DNA of 64,000 nt from an uncultured Clostridia bacterium (GTDB lineage Bacteria; Bacillota; Clostridia; Christensenellales; Borkfalkiaceae), in the NCBI GenBank assembly GCA_930989535.1, contig CAKNLK010000001.1:120316-184315 (forward strand), in the 5' to 3' direction. Positions 1-8,234 of this stretch are shown one piece after another (the first letter of the stretch is position 1; the number at the start of each line of letters is the position of its first letter). The position numbers were made by a program, and so were the translations under genes. The notes below the pieces were generated by a model. It ran no database searches. It saw only the letters and a program-made list of their open reading frames with translations, and had not been told where the DNA came from.

Positions 1-990
1 ATGCGCGACCCCGACACTTTGGATACTTTCGTCTGCTCGAGCTGGTACTACCTGCGCTATGCGGACGCGCACAATTCCAAACAGCCCTTCGACCCCGAAA
101 TCGTCAACAAGATGCTGCCCGTCGACAAATACGTGGGCGGCGCGGAACATGCCTGCATGCACCTCTTGTATGCGCGCTTCTTTACCAAGGCGCTGCGCGA
201 CATGGGCTATCTGAACTTCGACGAGCCGTTCAAGTCGCTCGTGCACCAGGGCGTTATTTTGGGCCCGGACGGAAACCGCATGTCCAAATCCAAGGGAAAT
301 GTCGTTTCTCCCGACGAATACATCGCTGCATACGGCTCGGATGTGTTCCGCATGTACCTCATGTTCGGATTCTCCTACACCGAGGGCGGCCCGTGGAGCG
401 ACGACGGCATCAAATCCGTCGCGAAGTTCCTCGACCGCGTGGAGCGCTTTGTCCTGAAAGTGAAAGATTGCAAGGCGACGAAAAACGCGGCAATCGGCGC
501 GGACGAAAAGGAACTCGACTACGCGCGCAATTACGCAATCAAACAAATCACGAAAGATTTGGAAACCTTCTCCTTTAATACGGCGGTCGCCCGCCTGATG
601 GAATACGTGAACGCCCTCTATAAATACGACGGCCTCGCGGAGAAAAACATCGCATTCCTCAAAGAGTGCACGGGCGACTTACTCCTCCTGCTGGCGCCCT
701 TCGTGCCGCACTTCGCGGAAGAGCTTTGGGAGCAATGGGGCGGAAAATATTCCATCTTCGACCAAGCGTATCCTGTCTGCAACGAGGAAGCGCTCGTCAA
801 GGCGGAGACGGAATACGCCGTACAGGTGAACAGCAAAATTAAAACCAAACTCATGATTGCGCAGGGGCTCTCCGAGGAAGAAATCAAGGAAATCGTCCTT
901 GCGGACGAAGCGATTCGCCCCCTCACCGAGGGCAAGGTAATCCGCAAGTTTATCGTCGTCCCCGGCCGGTTGGTCAACATCATCGTTTAA
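1..990 (+). CDS. leuS: Leucyl-tRNA synthetase, C-terminal part (5' end outside window)
   Basis: Class I aminoacyl-tRNA synthetase that charges tRNA-Leu in the cytoplasm. Only the last 329 codons are in the window; family members run to about 800–870 residues. The visible part covers the end of the catalytic domain, with the LeuRS-typical [13 protein letters not shown] stretch near residues 8–20 of the fragment. The signature loop RMSKSKGN is at residues 93–100 and closes over the ATP site. The helical anticodon-binding domain and the small C-terminal domain follow. The reading frame is open to the window edge, so the methionine at position 1 is not the real start. A strong intrinsic terminator follows 15 bp after the stop. 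Identity is secure from the motifs; the missing editing domain is simply off the window. Confidence 0.97.
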   Translation: MRDPDTLDTFVCSSWYYLRYADAHNSKQPFDPEIVNKMLPVDKYVGGAEHACMHLLYARFFTKALRDMGYLNFDEPFKSLVHQGVILGPDGNRMSKSKGNVVSPDEYIAAYGSDVFRMYLMFGFSYTEGGPWSDDGIKSVAKFLDRVERFVLKVKDCKATKNAAIGADEKELDYARNYAIKQITKDLETFSFNTAVARLMEYVNALYKYDGLAEKNIAFLKECTGDLLLLLAPFVPHFAEELWEQWGGKYSIFDQAYPVCNEEALVKAETEYAVQVNSKIKTKLMIAQGLSEEEIKEIVLADEAIRPLTEGKVIRKFIVVPGRLVNIIV

Positions 991-1005
991 ATATACTAAT
1001 TTCAA

Positions 1006-1037
1006 GGGCCGCCCGCAATCGGGCGGCCCTTTTTTTT
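1006..1037 (+). terminator. Intrinsic terminator of leuS
   Basis: A perfect 10-bp GC-rich stem (1006–1015 with 1020–1029) has a CAAT loop and is followed by eight T residues. It lies 15 bp after the leuS stop codon. Confidence 0.95.
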
Positions 1038-1066
1038 ATTGCACCGCAAACATAGCATTGCAAATG

Positions 1067-1106
1067 AAAAGAGAGCGGCAGACAATGCGTCCTGCCGCTC
1101 TCTTTT
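1067..1106 (-). terminator. Intrinsic terminator of the MBL-fold hydrolase operon
   Basis: A 15-bp inverted repeat (1067–1081 with 1092–1106) has a 10-nt loop. Read on the minus strand it ends in TTTTC and lies 11 bp past the stop of the hydrolase gene. With the leuS terminator it insulates two convergent transcription units. Confidence 0.85.
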
Positions 1107-1117
1107 CTATGCTGTTT

Positions 1118-1957
1118 TCAGATTTCAATTTCCAAGCCGTCGTAAGCGGCGGTAAAACCGCGGCGGCTCGCCTCTGCATCGATACGCTCGCGCAGAGGGG
1201 TGCTGTTGTGCGAAAAATGTGTGACATAGTACTTCGCATTCGGCGAAATCAGACGGTTTTCCAGGAATCTGTCGCGGAGTTTTTCATTTTCGGCAAACCC
1301 CATATGGCGATCGGAATGCGGGCCTATATCATCGGCAAACGTGCAATCCATGCTGACAAAATCGGCGCAAAAATTATTTTTCTCCAAAAACCGCATACTT
1401 TCGTCGCTCACCGCTCCCGTATCGTTGAGATATAAAAGAGCCTTTTTCCCCTTGCGTATCGCGTACAGAAGCGCCTCCTCTTTCGGGGTATGGTGCGCGG
1501 GGAGAACGAAAATTTCATAGCCGCCCGCCCAAACGGAATCGAACGGACGGATGCAATGCAGATGGATATGTTCGCGGACGGCATCACGCATTTCGCGCCG
1601 CGTGCTCTCCTCATAGACGGAAAGCACTTCACTGTTTCCGTAGATATCCAAAGATTCGCTCGCCATTCCCTCCGCAAATTTATAGCCGCGGTTCACAAAC
1701 TCCTGCGCATAAAAGTGGTCGGTATGCGAATGTGTAACGAGCAATGTGCGCACGGCCGAAAGGTCGACGCCGAAACGCATCGCATGATAATAACTTTCGG
1801 GAGGAAAATCAATCAACAAGTCTTCATTGACGAGCATCTGCGAGCGGGTGCGCAGTTCCCTGCCGATATCTTTCCTCGCCGCTTTGCAGGCGGCGCAGTT
1901 GCAGAATACCGCCGGAAAACCTTCCGCCGCGGCCGTACCCAAATAGCGTATCTTCAT
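1118..1957 (-). CDS. MBL-fold metallo-hydrolase (PhnP-like phosphodiesterase family)
   Basis: A 279-residue metallo-beta-lactamase-fold hydrolase. The metal motif HSHTDH is at residues 76–81, with later metal ligands likely in the HH and the D of the LNDTGA stretch. The N-terminus GTAAAEGFPAVFCNCAAC resembles PhnP and related cyclic-phosphate phosphodiesterases, including the Cys-x-Cys-x2-Cys cluster. The substrate cannot be told from sequence; a nucleotide or phosphoribosyl cyclic phosphodiesterase is the best family guess. The second of two adjacent ATG codons (1957) is chosen because GAGG at 1966–1963 then has a 5-nt spacing. The gene starts 7 bp after the dtd stop, so it is the last gene of the pepP–efp–dtd group. 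Confidence 0.8.
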   Translation of the reverse strand: MKIRYLGTAAAEGFPAVFCNCAACKAARKDIGRELRTRSQMLVNEDLLIDFPPESYYHAMRFGVDLSAVRTLLVTHSHTDHFYAQEFVNRGYKFAEGMASESLDIYGNSEVLSVYEESTRREMRDAVREHIHLHCIRPFDSVWAGGYEIFVLPAHHTPKEEALLYAIRKGKKALLYLNDTGAVSDESMRFLEKNNFCADFVSMDCTFADDIGPHSDRHMGFAENEKLRDRFLENRLISPNAKYYVTHFSHNSTPLRERIDAEASRRGFTAAYDGLEIEI

Positions 1958-1964
1958 CATGACC

Positions 1965-2402
1965 TCAGCATTCGTATACAATCGTCACCGGGCCGTCGTT
2001 GTATTGCTCGATTTTCATATCCGCGCCGAACACGCCCGTCTTGACGGTCAACCCGAACCCGCGCAGACACTTCGCCGTGTACTCGTATAAAGGCTCGGCT
2101 TGCTCGGGGCGTGCGGCGCCGATAAAGCTCGGGCGGTTGCCGTGCGAGCAATCCCCGTACAGCGTAAACTGCGAGATAAGGAGCACCTCTCCCCCGCTCT
2201 GCAGTACGGAAATATTCATTTTTCCCTGCCCGTCTTCAAAGATGCGCAAGTTTGCAATCTTTTTCGCCATGGCTTCGGCATTCCTTTCGTTGTCCTCCGG
2301 GGCAATACCCAGGTAGACGGCAAGGCCTGCCGGTATTTCAGAGATGAGTTCGCCGCCAACCCGAAGCGACGTTTGCCTGACGCGCTGTATCACCGCCCGC
2401 AT
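1965..2402 (-). CDS. dtd: D-aminoacyl-tRNA deacylase
   Basis: Removes D-amino acids (and glycine mischarged on tRNA-Ala) from tRNA, acting in the cytoplasm as a dimer. The 145-residue length is normal. The two active-site signatures are present: SQFTLYGD at residues 77–84 and the NDGPVT (Gly-Pro motif) at 135–140, which together exclude L-aminoacyl substrates. The start codon is preceded by GGAGG. It lies downstream of efp, separated by a hairpin at 2424–2449, so it may be partly uncoupled from efp expression. Both neighbours act on translation quality or elongation. Confidence 0.95.
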   Translation of the reverse strand: MRAVIQRVRQTSLRVGGELISEIPAGLAVYLGIAPEDNERNAEAMAKKIANLRIFEDGQGKMNISVLQSGGEVLLISQFTLYGDCSHGNRPSFIGAARPEQAEPLYEYTAKCLRGFGLTVKTGVFGADMKIEQYNDGPVTIVYEC

Positions 2403-2423
2403 AGTTTCCTCCGCATAAAGAGC

Positions 2424-2449
2424 GGGGCCGCATTTGACAATGCGGCCCC
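2424..2449 (-). terminator. Intercistronic hairpin between efp and dtd
   Basis: A perfect 11-bp GC-rich stem (2424–2434 with 2439–2449) has a TGAC-type tetraloop. Read on the minus strand it is followed by GCTCTTTATG, a weak U tract, so it could act as a leaky terminator or processing/stability element between efp and dtd. Confidence 0.6.
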
Positions 2450-2467
2450 CTTTATTTTTAACTTGGA

Positions 2468-3025
2468 TTATTTGACGCGCTCCATATACTCGCCCGTGCG
2501 GGTATCGACGCGAATCACTTCGCCCTCGTTGACGAACATCGGAACCTGAATCTTCGCGCCCGTCTCAAGAGTCGCCATCTTCGTAGCGTTGGTAGCCGTG
2601 TTACCCTTCACGCCCGGCTCCGCCTCGACGATTTTCAGCTCGACGAAGTTCTCGCACTCGACGGAGAACGCCGAGCCCTTATAGAAGCGAACGGTAACGA
2701 CGTCGTTTTCCTTAATATATTTCAGCGCATCCTCGACCTGGTCGTGGTTGAGCGGAGTCAGGTTGAACTCGTCGTCCATGAACCAATACAACTCGCCGTC
2801 CGAATAGGAATAGGTCATCTTCTTCGTTTCAATATGCGCGTTTTCCAATTTTTCGGAGGGGTTGAACGTCTGCTCCAAAACTGCACCCGTGACGACGTTC
2901 TTGAGCCTCGTACGGACAAACGCCGCGCCCTTGCCGGGTTTGACGTGCTGGAAGTCAACGACGACATACACGTTTCCGTTATACTCAATCGTTACGCCCT
3001 TTCTGATATCACCTGCTGCAACCAT
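2468..3025 (-). CDS. efp: Translation elongation factor P
   Basis: Binds ribosomes stalled at polyproline and promotes peptide-bond formation. The 185-residue protein has the usual three beta-barrel domains: an N-terminal KOW-like domain with the tip loop PGKG (residues 30–33, Lys32 at the modification position) and two OB-like domains. The C-terminal half contains the expected [19 protein letters not shown] stretch. An AAGGAGA ribosome site lies upstream of the ATG. No efp-modification gene (epmA, ymfI) is visible nearby. It sits 55 bp after the peptidase gene and probably shares its transcript. Confidence 0.97.
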   Translation of the reverse strand: MVAAGDIRKGVTIEYNGNVYVVVDFQHVKPGKGAAFVRTRLKNVVTGAVLEQTFNPSEKLENAHIETKKMTYSYSDGELYWFMDDEFNLTPLNHDQVEDALKYIKENDVVTVRFYKGSAFSVECENFVELKIVEAEPGVKGNTATNATKMATLETGAKIQVPMFVNEGEVIRVDTRTGEYMERVK

Positions 3026-3080
3026 GTTATAATCTCCTTCTTTGTAAGTGTTGTGCGGAACCTTCCGCCTATTCTATAAT

Positions 3081-4136
3081 TTACAAAATTGTCAATTTTT
3101 TATCCGTTTTCATAAAACTTTCGGCTCTTCCGCCACGAAGCATGAAACTGTCTTCGATGCGGATACCGAATTTACCCTCAAAGTACACGCCCGGCTCGAT
3201 GGAAAATACCATACCGTCGGAAAGCGCGTCTTTCCCGTTCGGGCTGAGCGTCGGAAACTCATGGATATTGATGCCGATTCCGTGCCCGAGCGAATGGGTA
3301 AAAAATTTATCGATGCCGCACTCTTTGAGGTAGTCGCGGGCAACGGCGTCCGCCTCTTTTCCGCTCATACCCGATGCAATTTTTTCCGCGGCGAGCATGT
3401 GCGCATCGTATACGCGGTTGTACATCTCGGCAAATTCCGCCTGTCCGTCCCCCCTGCCGAAGAGGAAAGTCCGCGTCATATCCGAACAATAACCGCCGCA
3501 TTTGCAGCCGAAGTCGAAGAGAACGGGCATGCCCTTTACAAGCTTCGTTTCGCCCGGCGCATGGTGCGGTACGGAAGTATTTTTTCCGAAAGCGACGATG
3601 GTTTCAAAGGAGCGGTCTTCCGCGCCGGCGCGCCGCATATAGTACTCGAGCATGGCGGCGACGTCGTTTTCAGTCAGCCCCTCCTTCAATTCGGCGAGGA
3701 CTTCGGCATACGCTTTTTCCGCAACTTCGCAAGCCTTGGAAATCAGGGAAATTTCATTCTCCGATTTGATTGCCATCGCCCGCGTAAAAACCGGCATGCT
3801 GTCCGTCAGCTTAAAGCGCCTCGCTTTAAACTCTGCCGCCTGCGGCAAAGTGACGCGCTCGAACGGTACGGCGAGCCTTCGAATCTTTTTGCTCTTGACG
3901 TAATCCAAAACCGTGGACAAATCTTTTGCGATTTCGACGGCGATAAACGAGTCCTTTAAGGTTGCCTTCGCGCCCTCCGCGTAGCGTGGGTCGGTGAAAA
4001 ATATACTCTCCTGCGCGTCGGTATAGACAATTCCGAAGGAACTTTTGAACCCCGTGAGATAAAAGCGCAAATCGGAACTTTCCGTCAGCATCGCATCGGC
4101 TTTAATTTCACGAAAAATTTTCCTCGTATTATCCAT
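3081..4136 (-). CDS. Xaa-Pro aminopeptidase-type M24 metallopeptidase
   Basis: Cytoplasmic M24-family peptidase that releases the N-terminal residue before proline; it pairs functionally with EF-P in many Firmicutes. The 351 residues comprise a creatinase-like N-terminal domain (about 1–125) and a pita-bread catalytic domain. All five metal ligands are visible: Asp208 and Asp219 (in FDFGCKCGGYCSDMTR), His285 (HSLGHG), Glu314 (SIEPG) and Glu328 (RIED). The annotated start gives the normal family N-terminus. There is no ribosome site: the ATG lies 6 nt after the -10 box, so the mRNA is predicted to be leaderless. efp follows at 55 bp. Confidence 0.92.
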   Translation of the reverse strand: MDNTRKIFREIKADAMLTESSDLRFYLTGFKSSFGIVYTDAQESIFFTDPRYAEGAKATLKDSFIAVEIAKDLSTVLDYVKSKKIRRLAVPFERVTLPQAAEFKARRFKLTDSMPVFTRAMAIKSENEISLISKACEVAEKAYAEVLAELKEGLTENDVAAMLEYYMRRAGAEDRSFETIVAFGKNTSVPHHAPGETKLVKGMPVLFDFGCKCGGYCSDMTRTFLFGRGDGQAEFAEMYNRVYDAHMLAAEKIASGMSGKEADAVARDYLKECGIDKFFTHSLGHGIGINIHEFPTLSPNGKDALSDGMVFSIEPGVYFEGKFGIRIEDSFMLRGGRAESFMKTDKKLTIL

Positions 4137-4142
4137 AAAAAT

Positions 4143-4171
4143 ATTTTACCAAATTTTCAGAGATAAGTCAA
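4143..4171 (-). promoter_or_regulatory. Promoter of the Xaa-Pro peptidase gene; predicted leaderless start
   Basis: TTGACT (4171–4166), a 17-bp spacer and TAAAAT (4148–4143) form a good sigma-A promoter on the minus strand. The ATG at 4136 begins seven bases after the -10 box, which is where transcription should start. Confidence 0.8.
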
Positions 4172-4197
4172 TTTTTCCCGATATGTTTCGGAGGATT

Positions 4198-5061
4198 TTA
4201 TTCGTTTTGCGCGCTGAAAATGCGCCTGTAGCACTCCTTCATCGCGAGAGCGTCCTCCGCCTGCGTGCCCGCCGATTCGCTGACGATATACGGCTCCAAT
4301 TTCAGCTCCGCAAGCGCCGCCGCGAGCGGCTCAAATTCGGGGCCGTACTGCGTATCCGCAAAGGTCAGATGCCGCACTTCGCCCTTTGCGGAGTACTGTA
4401 TCTTGGAAAAGTGCACGTGGAAATGCTTCACCCGCTCGTAGCCGAGCTCGGCGACCATATATTCCAGCCGCTCTTTGTAATCGGATACCGTCTTTAAGCT
4501 GCCCTGCTCGCGCGCGTTCAGATGCCCGAAATCGACGCAGGGCAAAAAGACCTCGTCAATCTTGCAGAACCGCACGATTTCCTCGAGCGTGCCGATTTGC
4601 GCAATCTTGCCCATCGTTTCGGGGCAGAAGTACAAATCCTGCAAGTCGTTCATATAGATATAATCGCGCAAAACTTTCAGCCGCTCCTCCGTGAGGGCGA
4701 CGGCTGCCTCGCGCTCCATCTTGCCCTGCGTCGCGCTGTGAAAGACGCACCGCTTCCCGCCCATCTGCTTCAAAACGCGGCCGCTGTCCAAGACGTAATT
4801 ATAGGAATTCTGCGCACTCTCGTCGGACGGGTTCGCAAAATTGATGTAATACGGGGCATGCACGCTGATTTCCACGCCCTGCTCGCGGAACGCGTCGCCG
4901 ATGGAGACTGCCTTCGCCTCGCTCATGCGCACGCCGCGGCCGAAGGAATATTCGAAGCAGTCCAGCCCCATATCCTTGACATATTTCGCCGACTGTTCGG
5001 TGTGCGAAAAACCTTTCGCGTAAAAACTTTCGCTGTTGCCGCTCGGCCCGAATAAAATCAT
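4198..5061 (-). CDS. TIM-barrel endonuclease IV-like protein
   Basis: A 287-residue protein of the AP endonuclease family 2 / xylose-isomerase-like TIM-barrel superfamily. Metal-site segments typical of endonuclease IV are present in order: ISVHAPYYIN (about 85–94), FCPETMGK (about 144–151), CVDFGHLNAR (about 175–184), HFHVHFSK (about 213–220) and IVSESAG near the C-terminus. It probably cleaves abasic sites in DNA, although divergence from canonical Nfo leaves a sugar-phosphate role possible. The start overlaps the ribF stop by 4 bp (ATGA), so the two are translationally coupled. It is the last gene of the infB–ribF operon. Confidence 0.75.
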   Translation of the reverse strand: MILFGPSGNSESFYAKGFSHTEQSAKYVKDMGLDCFEYSFGRGVRMSEAKAVSIGDAFREQGVEISVHAPYYINFANPSDESAQNSYNYVLDSGRVLKQMGGKRCVFHSATQGKMEREAAVALTEERLKVLRDYIYMNDLQDLYFCPETMGKIAQIGTLEEIVRFCKIDEVFLPCVDFGHLNAREQGSLKTVSDYKERLEYMVAELGYERVKHFHVHFSKIQYSAKGEVRHLTFADTQYGPEFEPLAAALAELKLEPYIVSESAGTQAEDALAMKECYRRIFSAQNE

Positions 5062-5945
5062 CGTATCTTCTCCAAATCTTTTTTCAGCTGTTCGGAAAGC
5101 TCCTCTGCGCTCCCGAATTTGCGTATTTCGCGGATAAACGAGTCAAAATATACCGTTATCATCTGCCCGTATAAATCGCCGGCAAACCCGTCGAAATACA
5201 CCTCCAACACGGTGCGCCCGTCGCCGAACGTCGGCCTCGAGCCATAGTTGGCGATCCCGCGGTATGCCCTGCCGCCGATTTCCGCCGAGACGGCATACAC
5301 GCCCGCCTTCAGCGGGTATTTTTCGGGCGGAAGGTGGATATTCGCCGTCGGGAACCCGATTGTACGCCCGACGCGCCGCCCCTCCGTTGCAACTGTACCG
5401 CGAATGAAGTATTTATCGCCCAATAGCTCTGCAAGTTTTTCCGCCTCACCGCCTGCAAGATATTGCTTTGCGAGCGACGCAGCCGCCTTTTCACCGCGCA
5501 GGCGCACGAGCGGCAGTATCACCCCCTCGATATTGCGCTGCGCGCAAAAGTCGCGGAGTTCCTCCGCCCCGCACCTTGCCTCCCTGCCGAAAGTGAAATC
5601 CGTTCCGCATACGCAAACACGCAGCTGTTGCAGCGTCTGTGCGGTATGCCCCAAAAAATCCCGCCCTTCCGTCGAGCGGAAAGATTCGTCGAAGCGGGCG
5701 GCATAGACAAAGTCGATGCCCAGCGATTCAAACAGATACAGCCGCTCGTCAAAGGTGTAAACCTGCCCGCCGTTTTTGGAATCGTAGAAGGTCATGATGC
5801 CGACGAGCAGATTTCGTTCGCAGGCGATTTCCTTCGCCCGCGCGAGCAGAGCTCTGTGCCCGACGTGCATTCCGTCGAAATATCCGAAAAGGAGCAGGCA
5901 TGGCTCGGAAAGAGCGCCCACTTTATAATCCACGACGCGCATCAT
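5058..5945 (-). CDS. ribF: Bifunctional riboflavin kinase / FAD synthetase
   Basis: Makes FMN from riboflavin and FAD from FMN. The 295-residue protein has an N-terminal nucleotidyltransferase domain with FGYFDGMHVGH at about residues 20–30 (the GxFDGxHxGH adenylyltransferase motif). The C-terminal riboflavin kinase domain carries GRTIGFPTANI near residue 190 and the expected N-Y-G-x-R-P-T-F segment. Its ATG overlaps the truB stop (ATGA) and its own stop overlaps the next start, showing tight coupling. Location after truB is the standard Firmicute order. Confidence 0.96.
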   Translation of the reverse strand: MMRVVDYKVGALSEPCLLLFGYFDGMHVGHRALLARAKEIACERNLLVGIMTFYDSKNGGQVYTFDERLYLFESLGIDFVYAARFDESFRSTEGRDFLGHTAQTLQQLRVCVCGTDFTFGREARCGAEELRDFCAQRNIEGVILPLVRLRGEKAAASLAKQYLAGGEAEKLAELLGDKYFIRGTVATEGRRVGRTIGFPTANIHLPPEKYPLKAGVYAVSAEIGGRAYRGIANYGSRPTFGDGRTVLEVYFDGFAGDLYGQMITVYFDSFIREIRKFGSAEELSEQLKKDLEKIR

Positions 5946-6796
5946 ACCAACTTCACCTTCGCGCGCAGAAGTCCCTTTTCAACGGCGGCAATTCCGTAAA
6001 AAACGCCGTCAAAATACAGTTTGTATTCTCCGTCTTGCATGCCGGTATCGAGCTTTAGCCCGTTGCGCAATTTGATTGCATCGACTCCGCAGATATTGCA
6101 CGCCGGCATTGCAAACACCGCATCGGGCGCAATCGCAAAGCTCCGCCAATTTTCTTTCGTCAGTTGCTCCGGGGAAACCGCCGAAGAGAGCTCGAAAAAG
6201 CCGCTCTTTTCGCGGACGAGCGAAACCATAATCGCACAAGTGCCGCACGCCGCGGCGATGTCGCGCGCGAGCGAGCGGATATAGGTGCCGCCGCCGCAGG
6301 AAATCCGGAATTCGTACTCCTCGTCGTTCAACCGCCCGAGAAGCTCCAGGGCATGCACGGCAACCTTTTTGGCGGAAAGCTCCACTTCCTTGCCCTGCCG
6401 CGCCAGGCGATAGGCGCGCACGCCACCGATGCTCTTTGCGCTGTATATGGGCGGTATTTGCTCGATTTCGCCGACAAATTTCGTTAAAACGTCGTTTATT
6501 TCATCCTCGGTCGGCACAGGCAGGCCGCTTTGCAAAACTTCGCCCGTCGAATCGAGCGTGTCCGTATCCACACCGAAACGGAACACGGCGCGGTAGACCT
6601 TCTCCTTGTCCAAAAGGTAGTTGAACAGGCGGGAAGCGTTGCCGAACGCGACGGGCAAAACTCCGCTCGCGAGCGGGTCGAGCGTGCCCATATGCCCGCA
6701 GGCAAGCCCCGTGAGCCGCTTGATTTTCGAGACGGCCGCCGCGCTGGAGATGCCCGAAGGCTTATTCACATTGATAAAACCGCTCATCGAATCCAA
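5942..6796 (-). CDS. truB: tRNA pseudouridine(55) synthase
   Basis: Isomerises U55 in the T-loop of tRNAs. Pseudouridine synthase motif GHMGTLDPLASG with catalytic Asp at about residue 40 of the chosen reading; a PUA-like tail follows. The first ATG of the family-conserved N-terminus is at 6787 (MSGFINVNKPSG), but the ribosome site AAGGAGG (6810–6804) is 7 nt before an in-frame TTG at 6796 and 16 nt before that ATG. I therefore chose the TTG start (284 residues). A longer open frame upstream runs into nrnA and is not conserved. The gap to nrnA is 67 bp. Confidence 0.92.
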   Translation of the reverse strand: MDSMSGFINVNKPSGISSAAAVSKIKRLTGLACGHMGTLDPLASGVLPVAFGNASRLFNYLLDKEKVYRAVFRFGVDTDTLDSTGEVLQSGLPVPTEDEINDVLTKFVGEIEQIPPIYSAKSIGGVRAYRLARQGKEVELSAKKVAVHALELLGRLNDEEYEFRISCGGGTYIRSLARDIAAACGTCAIMVSLVREKSGFFELSSAVSPEQLTKENWRSFAIAPDAVFAMPACNICGVDAIKLRNGLKLDTGMQDGEYKLYFDGVFYGIAAVEKGLLRAKVKLV

Positions 6797-6863
6797 CGCC
6801 GCACCTCCTTTTAATAGTCTTTTACAGAAAAAAGGCGCGCACCTTACGGCCGCACCGAGCGCG

Positions 6864-7820
6864 CTACAGCACAAGGTGCTGTTTGACGGTATAGCGCAAT
6901 TTGTCAATCACTTCTTCCAGGCAGCCGTTCAGCATACAGCCGCTGGCGAGGATATGCCCGCCCCCGCCGTAAACGGAAGCAACCGCATTGACGTCCGCCT
7001 TTCCTTTGGAGCGCAGAGAAACTTTGAAACGCTCCTTCCCCGTCTCCAGCAGGCATACGGCGACTTCCACTCCTTCGACGGAAAGAGGAAAATCGATGAA
7101 TCCTTCCGTCATATCCGACGTGGCGCCGCAGTCTTCCAGCTGCTTTTGCAATACGCAGATAAAGGCGATTTTCCCGTCCTCGTAGTAGCGGATGTTCGAC
7201 ATCGTTCTGCCGTACAGCAGAGCGCGCGCAGCCGACTGCCGCTTGAACATGTTGTACTGGATTAAATTGATATCCGCCCCGCAGGAAACGAGCTTTGCCG
7301 CCGCAAGGAAAGTACTCTCCGTCACATTTTTGTGCGCAAAGTTGCCCGTATCCGAACTGAGTCCCATCAAAAGATAATTCGCCGTGAGCGGGGAAAGACG
7401 TACGCCGATAAAATCGGCGAGTTCGACCATAATTTCACAGGTCGCCGCGCGCTCCTCGACGAAATAATAGTCCCCGAATCGGCTGTTGGAGATATGGTGG
7501 TCGATGTTGAATTTCGGCTTCTTCGCCTTGGCAAACGCGTCGCACAGGGCGCCGAGGCGGTGCTCGTCGCTCGAATCGACGGCGATATACGTCTCCGCGT
7601 CGGCGGGCGGCTCCTTTACAATCGAGTCCATGCCCTCCAAAAAGCCGAACTTAGCCGGAATATCGCTCTCACAGACGACGCGGCACTTCGCGCCGCCCTG
7701 TTCCAGCATCCACGCGAGCCCCATCGCCGCGCCCAAAGCGTCTCCGTCCGGGCGCATGTGGCAGAAAATCGCCGCGCTCTTCACTTTTTTCAACTCTTCC
7801 GATATCTCTTTCAGCGTCAA
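6864..7820 (-). CDS. nrnA: DHH-family oligoribonuclease / pAp phosphatase
   Basis: Degrades nanoRNAs (2–5 nt) from their ends and dephosphorylates pAp to AMP. The 318-residue protein has the DHH domain motifs CHMRPDGDALG (20–30) and the metal-binding FNIDHH with Asp107-His108-His109. The DHHA1 domain has the RNA-binding loop GGGGH around residues 285–289. Position between rbfA and truB is characteristic for Clostridia. The gene starts 21 bp after rbfA. Confidence 0.94.
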   Translation of the reverse strand: MTLKEISEELKKVKSAAIFCHMRPDGDALGAAMGLAWMLEQGGAKCRVVCESDIPAKFGFLEGMDSIVKEPPADAETYIAVDSSDEHRLGALCDAFAKAKKPKFNIDHHISNSRFGDYYFVEERAATCEIMVELADFIGVRLSPLTANYLLMGLSSDTGNFAHKNVTESTFLAAAKLVSCGADINLIQYNMFKRQSAARALLYGRTMSNIRYYEDGKIAFICVLQKQLEDCGATSDMTEGFIDFPLSVEGVEVAVCLLETGKERFKVSLRSKGKADVNAVASVYGGGGHILASGCMLNGCLEEVIDKLRYTVKQHLVL

Positions 7821-7841
7821 ATTGTAACTCTCCGCAGTATT

Positions 7842-8207
7842 TTACTTTTCTTCGTCCTTATGAATCGACTGAATGAGGCGGTCGATTTTATCGCCGTACT
7901 CCATCGTGTTATCCCACAGGAAATGCAATTCCGGCACGGTGCGCATCTGCATCATGTGCGCGAGCTCGTAGCGGATAAATCCCGCGTGCTCTTTGATGGC
8001 TTCAAACGTCGCTTCGCTCTCTTCCTTATTTTTGCCCAGCACGCTGACATAAATTTTTGCATTCTTGAGGTCGGGGGAAACGTCTGCCTTCGTGATGCTG
8101 ACGATTCCCTTGATTTTATCCGTCTTATATTTCAGTTTCTTCGAGATGACCTCGTACACGGCCTTTTGATATTCGGCGGAAAGCCGCTCGCCGCGCAGTG
8201 ATTTCAT
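7842..8207 (-). CDS. rbfA: Ribosome-binding factor A
   Basis: Small KH-type protein needed for maturation of the 30S subunit and 16S rRNA 5' processing. The 121 residues match the family in size and order: N-terminal helix RGERLSAEYQKAVYEVISK, the strand KNAKIYVSVLG and the C-terminal VPELHFLWDNTMEYGDKIDRL. It lies between infB and nrnA in the transcription/translation operon. Confidence 0.96.
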   Translation of the reverse strand: MKSLRGERLSAEYQKAVYEVISKKLKYKTDKIKGIVSITKADVSPDLKNAKIYVSVLGKNKEESEATFEAIKEHAGFIRYELAHMMQMRTVPELHFLWDNTMEYGDKIDRLIQSIHKDEEK

Positions 8208-8234
8208 AGCGTTCTCCCCTCACCGAAAAGCGAT

